Source of the DNA: Enterobacter sp. RHBSTW-00175
GTDB taxonomy: Bacteria > Pseudomonadota > Gammaproteobacteria > Enterobacterales > Enterobacteriaceae
NCBI RefSeq assembly: GCF_013927005.1
Contig: NZ_CP055930.1
Location: 2,666,001 to 2,730,000 of the forward strand
Direction of reading: 5' to 3'
DNA: 64,000 nt
Shown: positions 1-9,336 of the stretch, piece after piece
Layout of the letters: every line of letters begins with the position of its first letter
Position numbering within the stretch: position 1 is the first letter of the stretch
The notes under the pieces: generated by a model
What the model was told of the DNA's origin: nothing
Databases searched by the model: none
The model's input: the letters and a program-made list of their open reading frames with translations, nothing else
Position numbers and translations under genes: made by a program

Positions 1-949
1 GCAGCGCGGCAGACGGTGTGACATTTAAGCGATTTAACAACAGCATAAATCCGTAAGTGCCTGGCACCGAAGCAAAAGCGGCAAGACTCAGCCAGCCGGA
101 AACGGCCGCAGCATCCTGGCTCAGACAATAGACAACGTAGTAGGTAAAGACCGAGCCGAAAACATCCATCGCCGTAAACGAGAAGATATAAATAATAATG
201 TGTAAGCGGAAAGCCCGGATCCGAAATGAAGAGAACAGATCCAGCACCAGATATTTCAGATGATTGAGTATTCCGCCGCTGCGTTGATTCTCCAGTTTGA
301 AATCCGATTCCTGATGAACATCTTTGGCTTCCCAGGTGCAACGCCAGGTAATAAAAACGGCGATGCAAAAGACACAAGAAAAAAGTAATCCGGTCAGGGT
401 GTAGGTAAACGGATTATCTTTTCCGGTGAATTGCATAATGACACCAGGAACAGAGACCGCAAGAAATCCGCCTAGCTGAGAGCAAATCATGCGCACGCCC
501 GACAGGTGGCTGCGCTCCTCATAACGGTTGGTCATCTCTGCCGCCAGTGTTTCCCACGGCACCAGTACCATCGCTGACAACAGCTCAATAGAGAGGTAAG
601 TGCCCAGGTAATACCAGTAGCCCATATCGGTCAGCCACAGCAGGGCATACAGGAACATTAACGGTGAGCTGATTAATAAGAAGAAGCGGCGGCGACCAAA
701 TTTACGCCCAAGCCAGGTATTGCCAAAGTTGTCGGTGATATACCCCATTATTGGGCTTAATAACGCATCAATAATACGCGCCACCGCAAAGATAGAACCG
801 GCTTCCAGCACGGTTAGCCCGCAGTAGGTGGTGTAAAAAAATAAAAGCCAGGTGCCGATAATCGCAAATGCGCCACCGCCAAACAGGTCGGTTATGCCGT
901 AGCCAAGCGCCACGCCATAGCCAACTCTACGTTCAGTTGGTTTGACCAT
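1..949 (-). CDS. GPH-family sugar:cation symporter (partial, C-terminus beyond window)
   Basis: This is the N-terminal 316 codons of a polytopic membrane transporter; the frame is open to the window edge. The start is ATG, and the protein opens MVKPTERRVGYGVALGYGITD. About eight hydrophobic segments follow. A loop with D-N-F-G-N-T-W-L-G-R-K-F-G-R-R-R (near residues 73-88) matches the conserved cytoplasmic loop of the glycoside-pentoside-hexuronide symporters (MelB, YicJ, XylP). It is the last gene read of a minus-strand operon whose other members are four Gfo/Idh/MocA oxidoreductases, so it probably imports their glycoside or polyol substrate with Na+ or H+. The substrate cannot be read from the sequence. 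The 81-nt gap upstream holds a small hairpin (982-995). Confidence 0.85.
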   Translation of the reverse strand, partial: MVKPTERRVGYGVALGYGITDLFGGGAFAIIGTWLLFFYTTYCGLTVLEAGSIFAVARIIDALLSPIMGYITDNFGNTWLGRKFGRRRFFLLISSPLMFLYALLWLTDMGYWYYLGTYLSIELLSAMVLVPWETLAAEMTNRYEERSHLSGVRMICSQLGGFLAVSVPGVIMQFTGKDNPFTYTLTGLLFSCVFCIAVFITWRCTWEAKDVHQESDFKLENQRSGGILNHLKYLVLDLFSSFRIRAFRLHIIIYIFSFTAMDVFGSVFTYYVVYCLSQDAAAVSGWLSLAAFASVPGTYGFMLLLNRLNVTPSAAL

Positions 950-981
950 AATATTTTCTTCCAGGTGTAGGGTAGCTATTA

Positions 982-995
982 ACCCGTTTTCGGGT
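982..995. other. Small intercistronic hairpin
   Basis: ACCCG-TTTT-CGGGT inverted repeat between the first oxidoreductase gene and the symporter gene. On the plus strand it is followed by a T-rich run. On the minus strand, the operon strand, it has no U-tract, so it is unlikely to stop transcription into the symporter gene. Confidence 0.4.
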
Positions 996-1030
996 CGTTT
1001 TTTATTTACTGCTGGAATACAAATTACGTT

Positions 1031-2053
1031 CTAATTACTTATATCAATCCATTGCCGTATCTGAGATGAACGATAAATAGCCTCCACAAGGTTGAGTGAT
1101 TTTCCGGCGGTGCGGATATCAATGTAATCCGCATTTTCCGGGTGATGAATGGCATGATAAAAGCGGCGGATAGCCTGCTGGTGGCCCACTCCCCAGTAAC
1201 TTTTGCTGGAGCCATCCGGCGAGGCATCGTTCGCCAGCGCTATCCGTTCCCCCTGGCTTAAGCGCCAGAGCGTATTGTCGTTAAGCTGTAGCGTGCCATG
1301 TTCGCAGTGGATCTCCAGCAGCAACGGGGAATCAGTGGTATGGCAATTGCTGGCATAAAACAAGCCGCGAGCGCCATTGGCAAAATGCAGCGTCGCCATT
1401 GCGCTGTCTTCACCTTCCGTGACGTCGGCCAGTTCGCCTCTGTCTACTACCCCTTTCAGCCGCGTGACTCCGCCTCCGAACCACTGCATCAAATCGAGCG
1501 TATGGATCGCCTGATTGATCAGCAGGCTACCCCCTTCCGTTGCCAGCCGGCCGCGCCACGGGCTTTCGGTGTAGTAACGTCCTGAACGCGACCAGGTGAG
1601 CACCGCTTTAATGCTGAGCATCCTGCCGAGCGAGCCTTCTGTCAGCGTCTCCATAATGGACTGGCTGGTGGGGTTTAGCCGGTTCTGGTAGCAGACGCCG
1701 AGCAACCCCGGCGCATGGTTAACTGCCTGCGTTATCTCGCGGATTTCTCTGCCGTTCATGGCGACCGGTTTTTCGCAGAACACATGTTTTCCGGCGGCAA
1801 GCGCCGCCAGAATCATCTCCTTATGTTCGAAGTGGGGCGTGCAGATGTGCACCACGTCGATGTGTTCATCCAGCAGCATTTCCCGGTGATCCTGATAAAA
1901 GCGGCACTGATAATCCTTTGCCAGTTTCAGTCCTTTTACACTGTCAGTGTCGACTAACGCCCGCAGCGTCACGTCGGGGATTTGGCGCAGCGCGTTCACA
2001 TGGCAACCGTGGATAGCGCCGCCGCCGATAATGGCCGAGTTCAGGACTTTCAT
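1031..2053 (-). CDS. Gfo/Idh/MocA family oxidoreductase
   Basis: A 340-residue NAD(P)-dependent sugar or polyol dehydrogenase of the Gfo/Idh/MocA family. The Rossmann start (AIIGGGAIHGCHV, residues 8-20) carries the nucleotide-binding glycine motif. The family C-E-K-P motif is near residue 93, with the catalytic lysine. A G-G-S-L-L-I-N-Q-A-I-H-T-L-D stretch near residue 172 supplies the usual H-x-x-D of the C-terminal catalytic domain. It lies 12 nt downstream of the next oxidoreductase gene, so the genes are co-transcribed. Relatives oxidise sugars, inositols or glycosides at various positions; the substrate here is unknown. Confidence 0.85.
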   Translation of the reverse strand: MKVLNSAIIGGGAIHGCHVNALRQIPDVTLRALVDTDSVKGLKLAKDYQCRFYQDHREMLLDEHIDVVHICTPHFEHKEMILAALAAGKHVFCEKPVAMNGREIREITQAVNHAPGLLGVCYQNRLNPTSQSIMETLTEGSLGRMLSIKAVLTWSRSGRYYTESPWRGRLATEGGSLLINQAIHTLDLMQWFGGGVTRLKGVVDRGELADVTEGEDSAMATLHFANGARGLFYASNCHTTDSPLLLEIHCEHGTLQLNDNTLWRLSQGERIALANDASPDGSSKSYWGVGHQQAIRRFYHAIHHPENADYIDIRTAGKSLNLVEAIYRSSQIRQWIDISN

Positions 2054-2065
2054 CTGCGTCTCCCG

Positions 2066-3133
2066 TTATCCCGCCGCGTTAGCCAGCATTTGCGCCTTCA
2101 CGCACAGCTCGGCCGCTTTAAAGGCGTGGGCCTGGCTCATGGCGTTTTCAGTGCGATGCAGGCAGTCGAGGATCAGTTCACCAAAGAACGGGAAGCCGAC
2201 CAGGCCTGCCACCGGGTAGCGGAACTCGCCCTCTTTATTGACGAGGTACACCACATCCTGCTCGCCGTGGGTTAAATCGACATACTTGCGGATCTCAATG
2301 TATCCCTCAGTACCCAGTAGCGTGAGGCGGCCATCACCCCAGGTGGAAAGCCCATCTGGCGTGAACCAGTCGCAGCGGAAGTAGCCACTGGCCCCGTTTT
2401 CCCCTTTGAGCATCGCGTCGCCGAAATCTTCAAACGCGGGATACTGCGGATGGCTGGTGTTACGTGCCTGGCTGGCGATCACGGTCGCATTGTGGTTTCC
2501 GGTGTAAAACAGGAATTGTTCAATCTGGTGGCTGCCGATGTCACACAGAATTCCGCCGAAGTAACGACGATCGTAAAACCAGTCTGGCCTGCCTTGTCCT
2601 TCCCGGTGCGGGCCGGTGCCGAGCGTGTGGATAACGCGGCCAATCGCACCCTGTTGCACCAGTTGCCCGGCAAATACCGCGCTTTCAACGTGCAGGCGCT
2701 CGCTGTAGTAAACCGCGTATTTCTTGCCAGTCTTCCCGACCATCGCTTTGGCATCAGCCAGTTGTTCAAGCGTGGTGAGCGGTGCTTTGTCGGTGAAGTA
2801 GTCCTTACCCGCAGCCATCGTTTTCAGCCCCAGCGCGCAGCGCTCAGAGGGGATGGCGGCACCAGCAACAAGATGCACTGCGCTATCGGCAAGGATCACC
2901 TCCAGCGAATCCGCGACCCGGGCCTGCGGGTACTGCTGCACAAATTTATCCACTTTCGCCGGGTCCGGGTCGTAAACCCATTTCAGCGTTGCGCCCGCTT
3001 CAATGAGCCCGTTGCACATCCCGTAAATATGGCCATGGTCGAGCGCGGCAGCGGCAAAGACGAATTCGCCTTGCCGGACAACAGGTTGAGGTTTGCCAAC
3101 CGGTGCGTAATTCATTCCGTCATTCTTATTCAT
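2066..3133 (-). CDS. Gfo/Idh/MocA family oxidoreductase, variant with DKAP motif
   Basis: A 355-residue Gfo/Idh/MocA-type protein, the most divergent of the four. The Rossmann motif is atypical (A-A-A-L-D-H-G-H-I-Y-G), and the usual E-K-P is replaced by T-D-K-A-P, keeping the lysine. The second domain has D-I-G-S-H-Q-I-E-Q-F near residue 217, the counterpart of the G-x-H-x-x-D region. The start (MNKNDGMNYAP) is 2 nt after the stop of the preceding gene, so translational coupling is likely; an internal Met at residue 7 is a possible alternative start. It may act on a different intermediate from the three canonical paralogues. Confidence 0.8.
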   Translation of the reverse strand: MNKNDGMNYAPVGKPQPVVRQGEFVFAAAALDHGHIYGMCNGLIEAGATLKWVYDPDPAKVDKFVQQYPQARVADSLEVILADSAVHLVAGAAIPSERCALGLKTMAAGKDYFTDKAPLTTLEQLADAKAMVGKTGKKYAVYYSERLHVESAVFAGQLVQQGAIGRVIHTLGTGPHREGQGRPDWFYDRRYFGGILCDIGSHQIEQFLFYTGNHNATVIASQARNTSHPQYPAFEDFGDAMLKGENGASGYFRCDWFTPDGLSTWGDGRLTLLGTEGYIEIRKYVDLTHGEQDVVYLVNKEGEFRYPVAGLVGFPFFGELILDCLHRTENAMSQAHAFKAAELCVKAQMLANAAG

Positions 3134-3135
3134 GT

Positions 3136-4314
3136 TCAGACTCCTCGATCCAGATCTTTGCCCAGAGGGATCGCGCCCACTTCGTTGAAGTTGGCAACGC
3201 TTGCGGATTTTTCATAAAAACGGGGGGCGAGGGTGTTTGTCCCGCCAGTACGGTAAAACGGGTCATCCTGGTGAATGGGCAGCGACACCACTGCCCGGGT
3301 GATCGCGGATTTATAAATTGCGGTAATCAGCTCCAGCGAGCGCTTACCCTGCTGGCCATCGACGAGCGGGGCAGCACCTTTTTCGATGCTCTGGAGCAGG
3401 TCGTGGATCTGCCCGGTGTGCAGCGTCCACCTGAGCGGCGGAGTGTCCTGAAAAACGGCGTTGAGCTGTGCTTCGCGCTGCGTGTCAGGGGTATCCTGGG
3501 GGAAACCGTTATCAGCACTCACGCTGGCTATGGCCTGCCAGGGTGCAGAGATGCGGGCTTTTTCCCCCTGGATGATGATTTTCTGATCCTCACCGTGATG
3601 CACTACCGAAGCGGTAAGCTGGGTAAGCGCGCCGTTGGGGTATTTGAAGATAGCGGCACTCAGGTCTTCCACTTCGGCGTTGTCATGTGCCACGTTGGTC
3701 ATCATCGCCACCACGTCCGACGGGAAGCCGAGCATCCATTGAATAGCGTCGATGTGATGTACTGCGTGGTTGAGCGTACAGCCCCCGCCCTCTTTTTCCC
3801 ATGTACCGCGCCACCACAGGTCGTAGTAGCAGTGTCCACGCCACCAGAAGGAGTCCACCTGCGCGTGGCAAATCTTACCCGCGAGGCCAGAATCAATCGC
3901 CGCCTTTAAGCGCCAGAAGGCATCGGTAAAACGGTTTTGCGCAATCACAGAGAGGGTTTTCCCGCTCGCCTGCTGGGCGGCGATCATTGCATCGCACTCT
4001 TCAAGCGACGCAGCCATCGGCTTTTCGCACAGCACGTGGCAACCGGCATTGAGCGCATCAATACTGATTTGCGCATGAACGTAAGGTGGCGTACAGACAT
4101 CGACGATATCGAGATGGGGCTCGCACGCCAGCATCTGCTCGTGGCTTTCGTACACGCGGGCATCCGTCAGGCCGTAGCGTGTTTTTTTCTCTTGTGCTTT
4201 TTCCGGGTAGATATCCACCAGCGCGACAATCCGGCAGCGCTGACCAAACTGCAAATAGCCCTGAATATGGTTATGCGAGATATTCCCTGTTCCCACGATG
4301 GCGACATTTAACAT
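3136..4314 (-). CDS. Gfo/Idh/MocA family oxidoreductase
   Basis: A 392-residue oxidoreductase. It begins MLNVAIVGTGNISHNHI, a canonical nucleotide-binding G-x-G-x-x-(A/S) turn. V-L-C-E-K-P-M lies near residue 96, and an E-G-G-G-C-T-L-N-H-A-V-H-H-I-D stretch near residue 176 gives the catalytic His and Asp. It is longer than the 340-residue paralogue, with an extended C-terminus. It is the second gene of the operon, 16 nt after the 384-residue dehydrogenase. Substrate unknown. Confidence 0.85.
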   Translation of the reverse strand: MLNVAIVGTGNISHNHIQGYLQFGQRCRIVALVDIYPEKAQEKKTRYGLTDARVYESHEQMLACEPHLDIVDVCTPPYVHAQISIDALNAGCHVLCEKPMAASLEECDAMIAAQQASGKTLSVIAQNRFTDAFWRLKAAIDSGLAGKICHAQVDSFWWRGHCYYDLWWRGTWEKEGGGCTLNHAVHHIDAIQWMLGFPSDVVAMMTNVAHDNAEVEDLSAAIFKYPNGALTQLTASVVHHGEDQKIIIQGEKARISAPWQAIASVSADNGFPQDTPDTQREAQLNAVFQDTPPLRWTLHTGQIHDLLQSIEKGAAPLVDGQQGKRSLELITAIYKSAITRAVVSLPIHQDDPFYRTGGTNTLAPRFYEKSASVANFNEVGAIPLGKDLDRGV

Positions 4315-4330
4315 CGTTTTTTCTCCGGTG

Positions 4331-5485
4331 TTACCAGCTTCCTGATGCGTCCAGCGTTCGGCTGACGTTCTCTTTTTCTACCGAGGTGGTGATGCGCTGC
4401 TGAAGCAGGCGCAGATACTGTTTTTCGTTCAGCGGCAGATCGACCCAGTCATCAGTCCAGGTGGAGAGGTGCATGGCGTTGGAGAGCGTCAGCCCGCGAA
4501 TACCTTCAAGACCCGGGGCAATCAGCGGCTCGCCGCGCAGGACGGCCGCACAGAAGTTGGCGGTGATGACATGATGCTCGCTGCACTCAGGCGCAACCGG
4601 GAGTGTGACTTCCCAGCATTCAGGCTCACCAAAGCCGTTCTGCCAGCGGGCATTAAATGCGGTTTCTGATTCGCGCAGTCGCCAGTAGCGCAGTGTGCCG
4701 TCCTCAACCACCACTTTGCCGCGATCGCCGGTGATTTCCAGGCGGTTGGTACCAGGCGTTTCCGCCACGGTGGTGATGAAGACGCCGGTCGCGCCATTGG
4801 CGTATTCCGCATAGGCGGTCACCTCATCTTCAACCTCGATGTCACGATGTTTGCCAAACTGGCAAAACGCGCGCAGGCGCACCGGCATTCCCGCCAGCCA
4901 CTGCCAGAGGTCGAGCTGATGCGGGTCCTGATTGAGCAGGACGCCACCGCCTTCGCCTTTCCAGGTGGCGCGCCAGCCGCCAGAGTTGTAATAGCTCTGA
5001 GAGCGATACCAGTTGGTGATAATCCAGTTGGAGCGGCGGATCTCGCCCAGCTCGCCGCTGTCGATGAGATCTTTCACTTTCTGATAGAGCGGGTTGGGGC
5101 GTTGGTTATACATGATGCCGAACACCACATCACACTCACGTGCGCAGTCGTTCATCTCCTGCACTTGTGCGGTATACACACCCGCCGGTTTCTCACACAA
5201 GGTGTGGATGCCGTTACGCATGGCCAGAATGGACAGGCGAGGGTGATCGTAGTGCGGTGTCGCCACAATCACGGCGTCGATAAGGCCACTCTGGAGCATT
5301 TCTTGTGCGTCACTGAACAGTGGGACGCCATCACCCACCAGCTGGCGGATGGCAGGATGTTTTTCCGCCGCATTGTCGCAAACAGCCGCCAGACACGCGT
5401 CTTTAACGGTCCCGGCCAGTAAATAGCGCGCGTGAACCGTACCGATATTACCTATACCAATAATGCCAAAACGTACCTTCTCCAT
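4331..5485 (-). CDS. Gfo/Idh/MocA family oxidoreductase, first gene of operon
   Basis: A 384-residue Gfo/Idh/MocA dehydrogenase starting MEKVRFGIIGIGNIGTVHA. The T-L-C-E-K-P-A motif is near residue 100, and G-G-G-V-L-L-N-Q-D-P-H-Q-L-D-L near residue 180 carries the H-x-x-D. It is the promoter-proximal gene of the five-gene operon and faces the LacI-type regulator across 192 bp. That region contains a CRP-like site and a 14-bp palindrome, so catabolite control plus inducer control is expected. Confidence 0.85.
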   Translation of the reverse strand: MEKVRFGIIGIGNIGTVHARYLLAGTVKDACLAAVCDNAAEKHPAIRQLVGDGVPLFSDAQEMLQSGLIDAVIVATPHYDHPRLSILAMRNGIHTLCEKPAGVYTAQVQEMNDCARECDVVFGIMYNQRPNPLYQKVKDLIDSGELGEIRRSNWIITNWYRSQSYYNSGGWRATWKGEGGGVLLNQDPHQLDLWQWLAGMPVRLRAFCQFGKHRDIEVEDEVTAYAEYANGATGVFITTVAETPGTNRLEITGDRGKVVVEDGTLRYWRLRESETAFNARWQNGFGEPECWEVTLPVAPECSEHHVITANFCAAVLRGEPLIAPGLEGIRGLTLSNAMHLSTWTDDWVDLPLNEKQYLRLLQQRITTSVEKENVSRTLDASGSW

Positions 5486-5559
5486 GTCGCACCTTAATTT
5501 CAGTCGAAAAGAGTGATGACCGGAAAATAGGAAAGGCGAACCGCGGCGACAACGTTATT

Positions 5560-5577
5560 TTGTGAGAATACTCGCAA
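5560..5577. promoter_or_regulatory. Candidate CRP site (or regulator half-operator)
   Basis: TTGTGAG-AATA-CTCGCAA is an inverted repeat with one mismatch between its arms. Within it, TGTGA-N6-TCGCA differs from the CRP core TGTGA-N6-TCACA at one base. Its centre is about 83 bp upstream of the start of the oxidoreductase operon. It could instead be a second operator for the adjacent LacI-type protein. Confidence 0.55.
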
Positions 5578-5636
5578 GGTGTTTAAGTAAACCCCAACGT
5601 TTTTGAAATTTGGTTTTAAAATCAACAAGCTGTTTC

Positions 5637-5650
5637 TGCAAATATTTGCA
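5637..5650. promoter_or_regulatory. 14-bp perfect palindrome, candidate LacI-type operator
   Basis: TGCAAATATTTGCA is a perfect palindrome in the shared intergenic region, ending 27 bp before the LacI-family start codon. LacI-type repressors bind such even-length palindromes, often next to their own gene. Autoregulation and repression of the divergent operon are inferred from position. Confidence 0.55.
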
Positions 5651-5677
5651 AAAACTGATTGAGAGCGAGGTCACACT

Positions 5678-6736
5678 ATGCCGGGCAGGTTAAAAATGGA
5701 GGAGATCGCATCCCTGGCAGGCTATTCCGTCAGCACGGTGTCCAGGGTCTTAAGCGGCAAATCCTATACCAGCGACAAGGCCCGGGATGCCATTGTACGG
5801 ACCGCGCGGGAATTGGGTGTGCTTGAGTCCATGGCGAGTGGTCGGCTGCTGATTAATGGCATTGCGGTATTTGCGCCTGAAAGAACCTTTCAGGGACGTG
5901 GTGACATTTTTTATCTGGAAGTGACCAAAGGTATCGCAGAAGCCAGCGCCCCGCATAATGTGTGGATCACTTACAGTGGATTAGAAGAACAACATGCCGA
6001 TGTAAAATTATTCCTCGAAAAAGCCAGCCATAAGAACATCAATGCGATCATTATTATCGGCACGGATGATGCCACCATATTTAAGCTTGCCAGCACCCTC
6101 AATAAGCCCTGTGTATTAATCAATTCAGTCGACAGGGATAACGTTCTCGATTCTGTTTCGCCCGATCATCGCGCCATTGGATTTACTACGATGCGTTACC
6201 TCTTTGAGCAGGGGCATCGCCGGGTGCTGACGCTCACCTGCCTGCGGCGGGAGACGCTCTATGCGCGCCTGGATGGCATTAAAGAGGCGTACCGGCATTT
6301 TCATGTCGCTTTTGAGCCTCAGCGGGATTTGCTGGTGACGGAGTGGTTTACCGCTGATGAAGCCGAGCGTGCCCTTGATGAGTGGCTGTTAAGCCACGAC
6401 AGGCAGCAGTGGCCCGAGGTTATTTTCCCTAACAGCACCAGCATGACGGAAGGGGTGTTCAGGGCGCTGCGACGACACGGGCTGCGTGTTCCTGAGGATA
6501 TCTCCATCATCACCACCGATTTTGCCTGGAATTTAGCAAATCGACTGGAAAAACCGGTCACAGGGATCACCGTGCCCTGTCGCGATCTTGGCATTGAGGC
6601 AGTACATTTGTTGCAAACGCGGCTGAACAGACCGCAGGCACCGGTGTATAACCTGCTGTTGCAGGGGAAGGTGGTGGATTACGGCTCGGTAAGTAATGCA
6701 ACGCGCCACGCGGCTCGCGTGGCGCTATACAAGTGA
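5678..6736 (+). CDS. LacI-family transcriptional regulator
   Basis: A 352-residue regulator. Residues 6-30 form the LacI helix-turn-helix and hinge helix (M-E-E-I-A-S-L-A-G-Y-S-V-S-T-V-S-R-V-L-S), followed by a periplasmic-binding-protein-like sensor domain (V-F-A-P-E-R-T-F near residue 68, I-I-I-I-G-T-D-D near 128, P-E-D-I-S-I-I-T-T-D near 270). The start is ATG after a purine-rich GAGCGAGG. It is divergent from the symporter/dehydrogenase operon and probably represses it until a sugar binds. Its stop codon abuts the stop of the convergent msrA with no bases between. The inducer is unknown. Confidence 0.88.
   Translation: MPGRLKMEEIASLAGYSVSTVSRVLSGKSYTSDKARDAIVRTARELGVLESMASGRLLINGIAVFAPERTFQGRGDIFYLEVTKGIAEASAPHNVWITYSGLEEQHADVKLFLEKASHKNINAIIIIGTDDATIFKLASTLNKPCVLINSVDRDNVLDSVSPDHRAIGFTTMRYLFEQGHRRVLTLTCLRRETLYARLDGIKEAYRHFHVAFEPQRDLLVTEWFTADEAERALDEWLLSHDRQQWPEVIFPNSTSMTEGVFRALRRHGLRVPEDISIITTDFAWNLANRLEKPVTGITVPCRDLGIEAVHLLQTRLNRPQAPVYNLLLQGKVVDYGSVSNATRHAARVALYK
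6703..6725. terminator. Perfect 10-bp hairpin inside the 3' end of the LacI-type gene
   Basis: GCGCCACGCG-GCT-CGCGTGGCGC lies in the last codons of the regulator gene. The convergent genes leave no intergenic space, so this hairpin may limit read-through for one or both. Neither side has a T-tract, so a terminator role is tentative. Confidence 0.4.
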
Positions 6737-7378
6737 TCAGGCCAGCTGTGGCGGCAGGCACACGCCGATGCCACCAATGCCGCAGTAGCCATACGGATTT
6801 TTATGCAGGTACTGCTGGTGATCGTCTTCGGCATAGTAGAACGGTTTTGCGGAAGCGATTTCCGTCGTGACCTGGCGGTCATCCCCGGCATCACGCATGG
6901 CGCTCTGGAAGCGTTCCAGGCTGGCGTGCGCGGCGGTATCCTGCTCAGGGGTCAGCGGGTAGATGGCAGAACGGTACTGAGTGCCGTGGTCATTGCCCTG
7001 ACGCATCCCCTGGGCCGGATCATGGTTTTCCCAGAACACCTGGAGCAGTTGCTCGTAGCTAATAACGGCCGGGTCATAGACCACACGAACCGCTTCGGCG
7101 TGTCCGGTTTCGCCTGAGCACACTTCGCGGTAGGTTGGGTTCGGTGTGTAACCGCCGGTATAACCGACTGCGGTACTGTAAACACCAGGCAGTTGCCAGA
7201 ACAAGCGTTCCACACCCCAGAAGCAGCCCATGGCGAACAGGGCGATTTCCATGCCTTCCGGGACGTGAGTCATTGAATGATCGTTTACGGCGTGTAAAGT
7301 CGCTACAGGCATTGGGGTGTTCCGTCCCGGTAATGCATCTGATTGAGAAACAAGATGCTTTTTGTCGAATAAACTCAC
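6737..7378 (-). CDS. msrA: Peptide-methionine (S)-S-oxide reductase MsrA
   Basis: A 213-residue MsrA (the E. coli enzyme has 212), which reduces methionine-S-sulfoxide in proteins using thioredoxin. The active-site G-C-F-W-G has its nucleophilic Cys at residue 52. Further conserved blocks are G-Y-T-G-G near 93 and the C-x-G-x-x-G-H-A-E-A-V region that follows; the C-terminal Cys residues (Y-G-Y-C-G near 196) recycle the disulfide. It is divergent from tamA, as in E. coli, and directly convergent with the accessory LacI-type gene. This is the left boundary of the conserved backbone. Confidence 0.97.
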
Positions 7379-7602
7379 GGTTGGGCCTCCCGGGCAGCGA
7401 TGTTTCGGTTAAGGTTGTCATGAAGCGTTTAATTGAACACAATAAATACGCTGAATGAGTCTAGATTTAATCATAAGAAATATTTGGGTGTTTAACCCTT
7501 TTTCAACCCGAGAATTGGGTTTTGGGCTGTAAAGCCGTATGGAGCCGCGGAGCGGCACTTCATTTGCTTCCAGGGTGGAAACAAGGATATTCAGGAGAGA
7601 AC

Positions 7603-9336
7603 GTGCCAAAGATCCGCCAGTTATGTTTGGTCAGTGTATTGCTGACAAGCGGAGTCGCCAGCGCGGCGAATGTCCGTTTGCAGGTTGAGGGGTTGTCCGG
7701 GGCGCTGGAAAAGAACGTGCGTGCACAGTTGTCTACGATTCAGGGAGACGAAGTGACGCCGGACCGGCGTTTTCGCGCACGTGTTGATGACGCGATCCGC
7801 GAAGGATTAAAAGCGCTCGGCTATTACGAGCCGACCATCGATTTCGATTTACGTCCGCCACCGGCCAAAGGCCGGCAGGTATTGATCGCCCGCGTATCGC
7901 CGGGCGAGCCGGTACTGATTGGTGGCACTGATGTGGTACTGCGCGGCGGTGCGCGTACCGACAGGGATTATCTGGATCTGCTCGGCACGCGTCCGAAAAT
8001 CGGTACGGTGCTGGATCATAGCGATTACGACCATTTCAAAAAAGAACTCACCTCGGTTTCGCTGCGTAAGGGCTATTTCGACAGCCAGTTCAATAAAAGC
8101 CAGTTGGGGATCTCGCTGGAAAGACGCCAGGCTTTCTGGGATATCGACTTTGACAGCGGCGAACGCTACCGCTTCGGCGATGTGACCTTTGAAGGCTCGC
8201 AAATCCGCGAAGAGTATCTGCAAAACCTGATCCCGTTTAAGAAGGGTGATTACTATCAGTCGAAGGATTTGGCGGAGTTAAACCGTCGTTTGTCGGCGAC
8301 TGGATGGTTTAACTCGGTTGTTGTCGCCCCTGAGTTTGATAAATCCCGCAAGACCAAGGTGTTGCCGCTGCATGGCGTTGTGTCGCCGCGCACCGAGAAC
8401 ACCATTGAGACGGGGTTAGGCTATTCGACGGACGTGGGCCCGCGCGTGAAAGCCACGTGGAAAAAACCGTGGATGAACTCCTACGGCCACAGCCTGACGA
8501 CCAGCGCCAGTATCTCTTCGCCAGAGCAACAGCTGGATTTCAGCTATAAAATGCCGCTGCTGAAAAACCCGCTTGAACAGTACTACCTGGTGCAGGGCGG
8601 TTTTAAGCGAACCGACCTGAACGATACCGAATCAGATTCCACCACGCTTGCGCTGTCGCGCTTCTGGGATCTTTCGAGCGGCTGGCAGCGCGCCATTAAC
8701 CTGCGCTGGAGCCTCGACCACTTTACCCAGGCGAATGTGACGAACACCACCATGCTGCTTTATCCCGGCGTGATGATAAGCCGTACCCGTTCCCGTGGTG
8801 GCCTGATGCCTGACTGGGGCGATTCCCAGCGTTACTCCATCGATTACTCCAATACGCTGTGGGGCTCTGACGTCGACTTCACAGTGGTGCAGGCGCAAAA
8901 CGTCTGGATCCGCACCCTGTACGACAAACACCGCTTCGTGATGCGCGGCAATCTTGGCTGGATTGAAACCGGCGACTTCGACAAAGTCCCGCCCGACCTG
9001 CGTTTCTTCGCCGGTGGCGATCGCAGTATTCGTGGGTATAAGTACAAATCCATCGCGCCAAAAGATGACAGCGGCAAGCTGATTGGTGCGTCCAAGCTGG
9101 CGACGGGCTCGCTGGAATACCAGTACAACGTCAGCGGAAAATGGTGGGGTGCCATGTTTGTGGATAGCGGTGAAGCCGTGAGTGATATTCGCCGCAGCGA
9201 TTTCAAAACCGGCGCGGGCGTGGGCGTGCGCTGGCAGTCTCCCGTTGGGCCTATCAAGCTCGATTTTGCCGTGCCTGTGGGTGACAAAGACGAACACGGT
9301 TTACAGTTTTACATCGGTCTGGGGCCTGAATTATGA
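7603..9336 (+). CDS. tamA: Translocation and assembly module outer-membrane protein TamA
   Basis: An Omp85-family outer-membrane barrel that works with TamB in outer-membrane biogenesis. The frame is open from 7522, but a GTG at 7603 after CAGGAGAG gives 577 residues, the E. coli length, and begins directly with a signal peptide (cleavage near A-S-A|A-N-V). Three POTRA domains (about residues 22-260) precede the 16-strand barrel. An [13 protein letters not shown] motif near residue 470 is the Omp85 barrel signature (VRGF/Y-like). It overlaps tamB by ATGA, so the two are translationally coupled. Confidence 0.96.
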
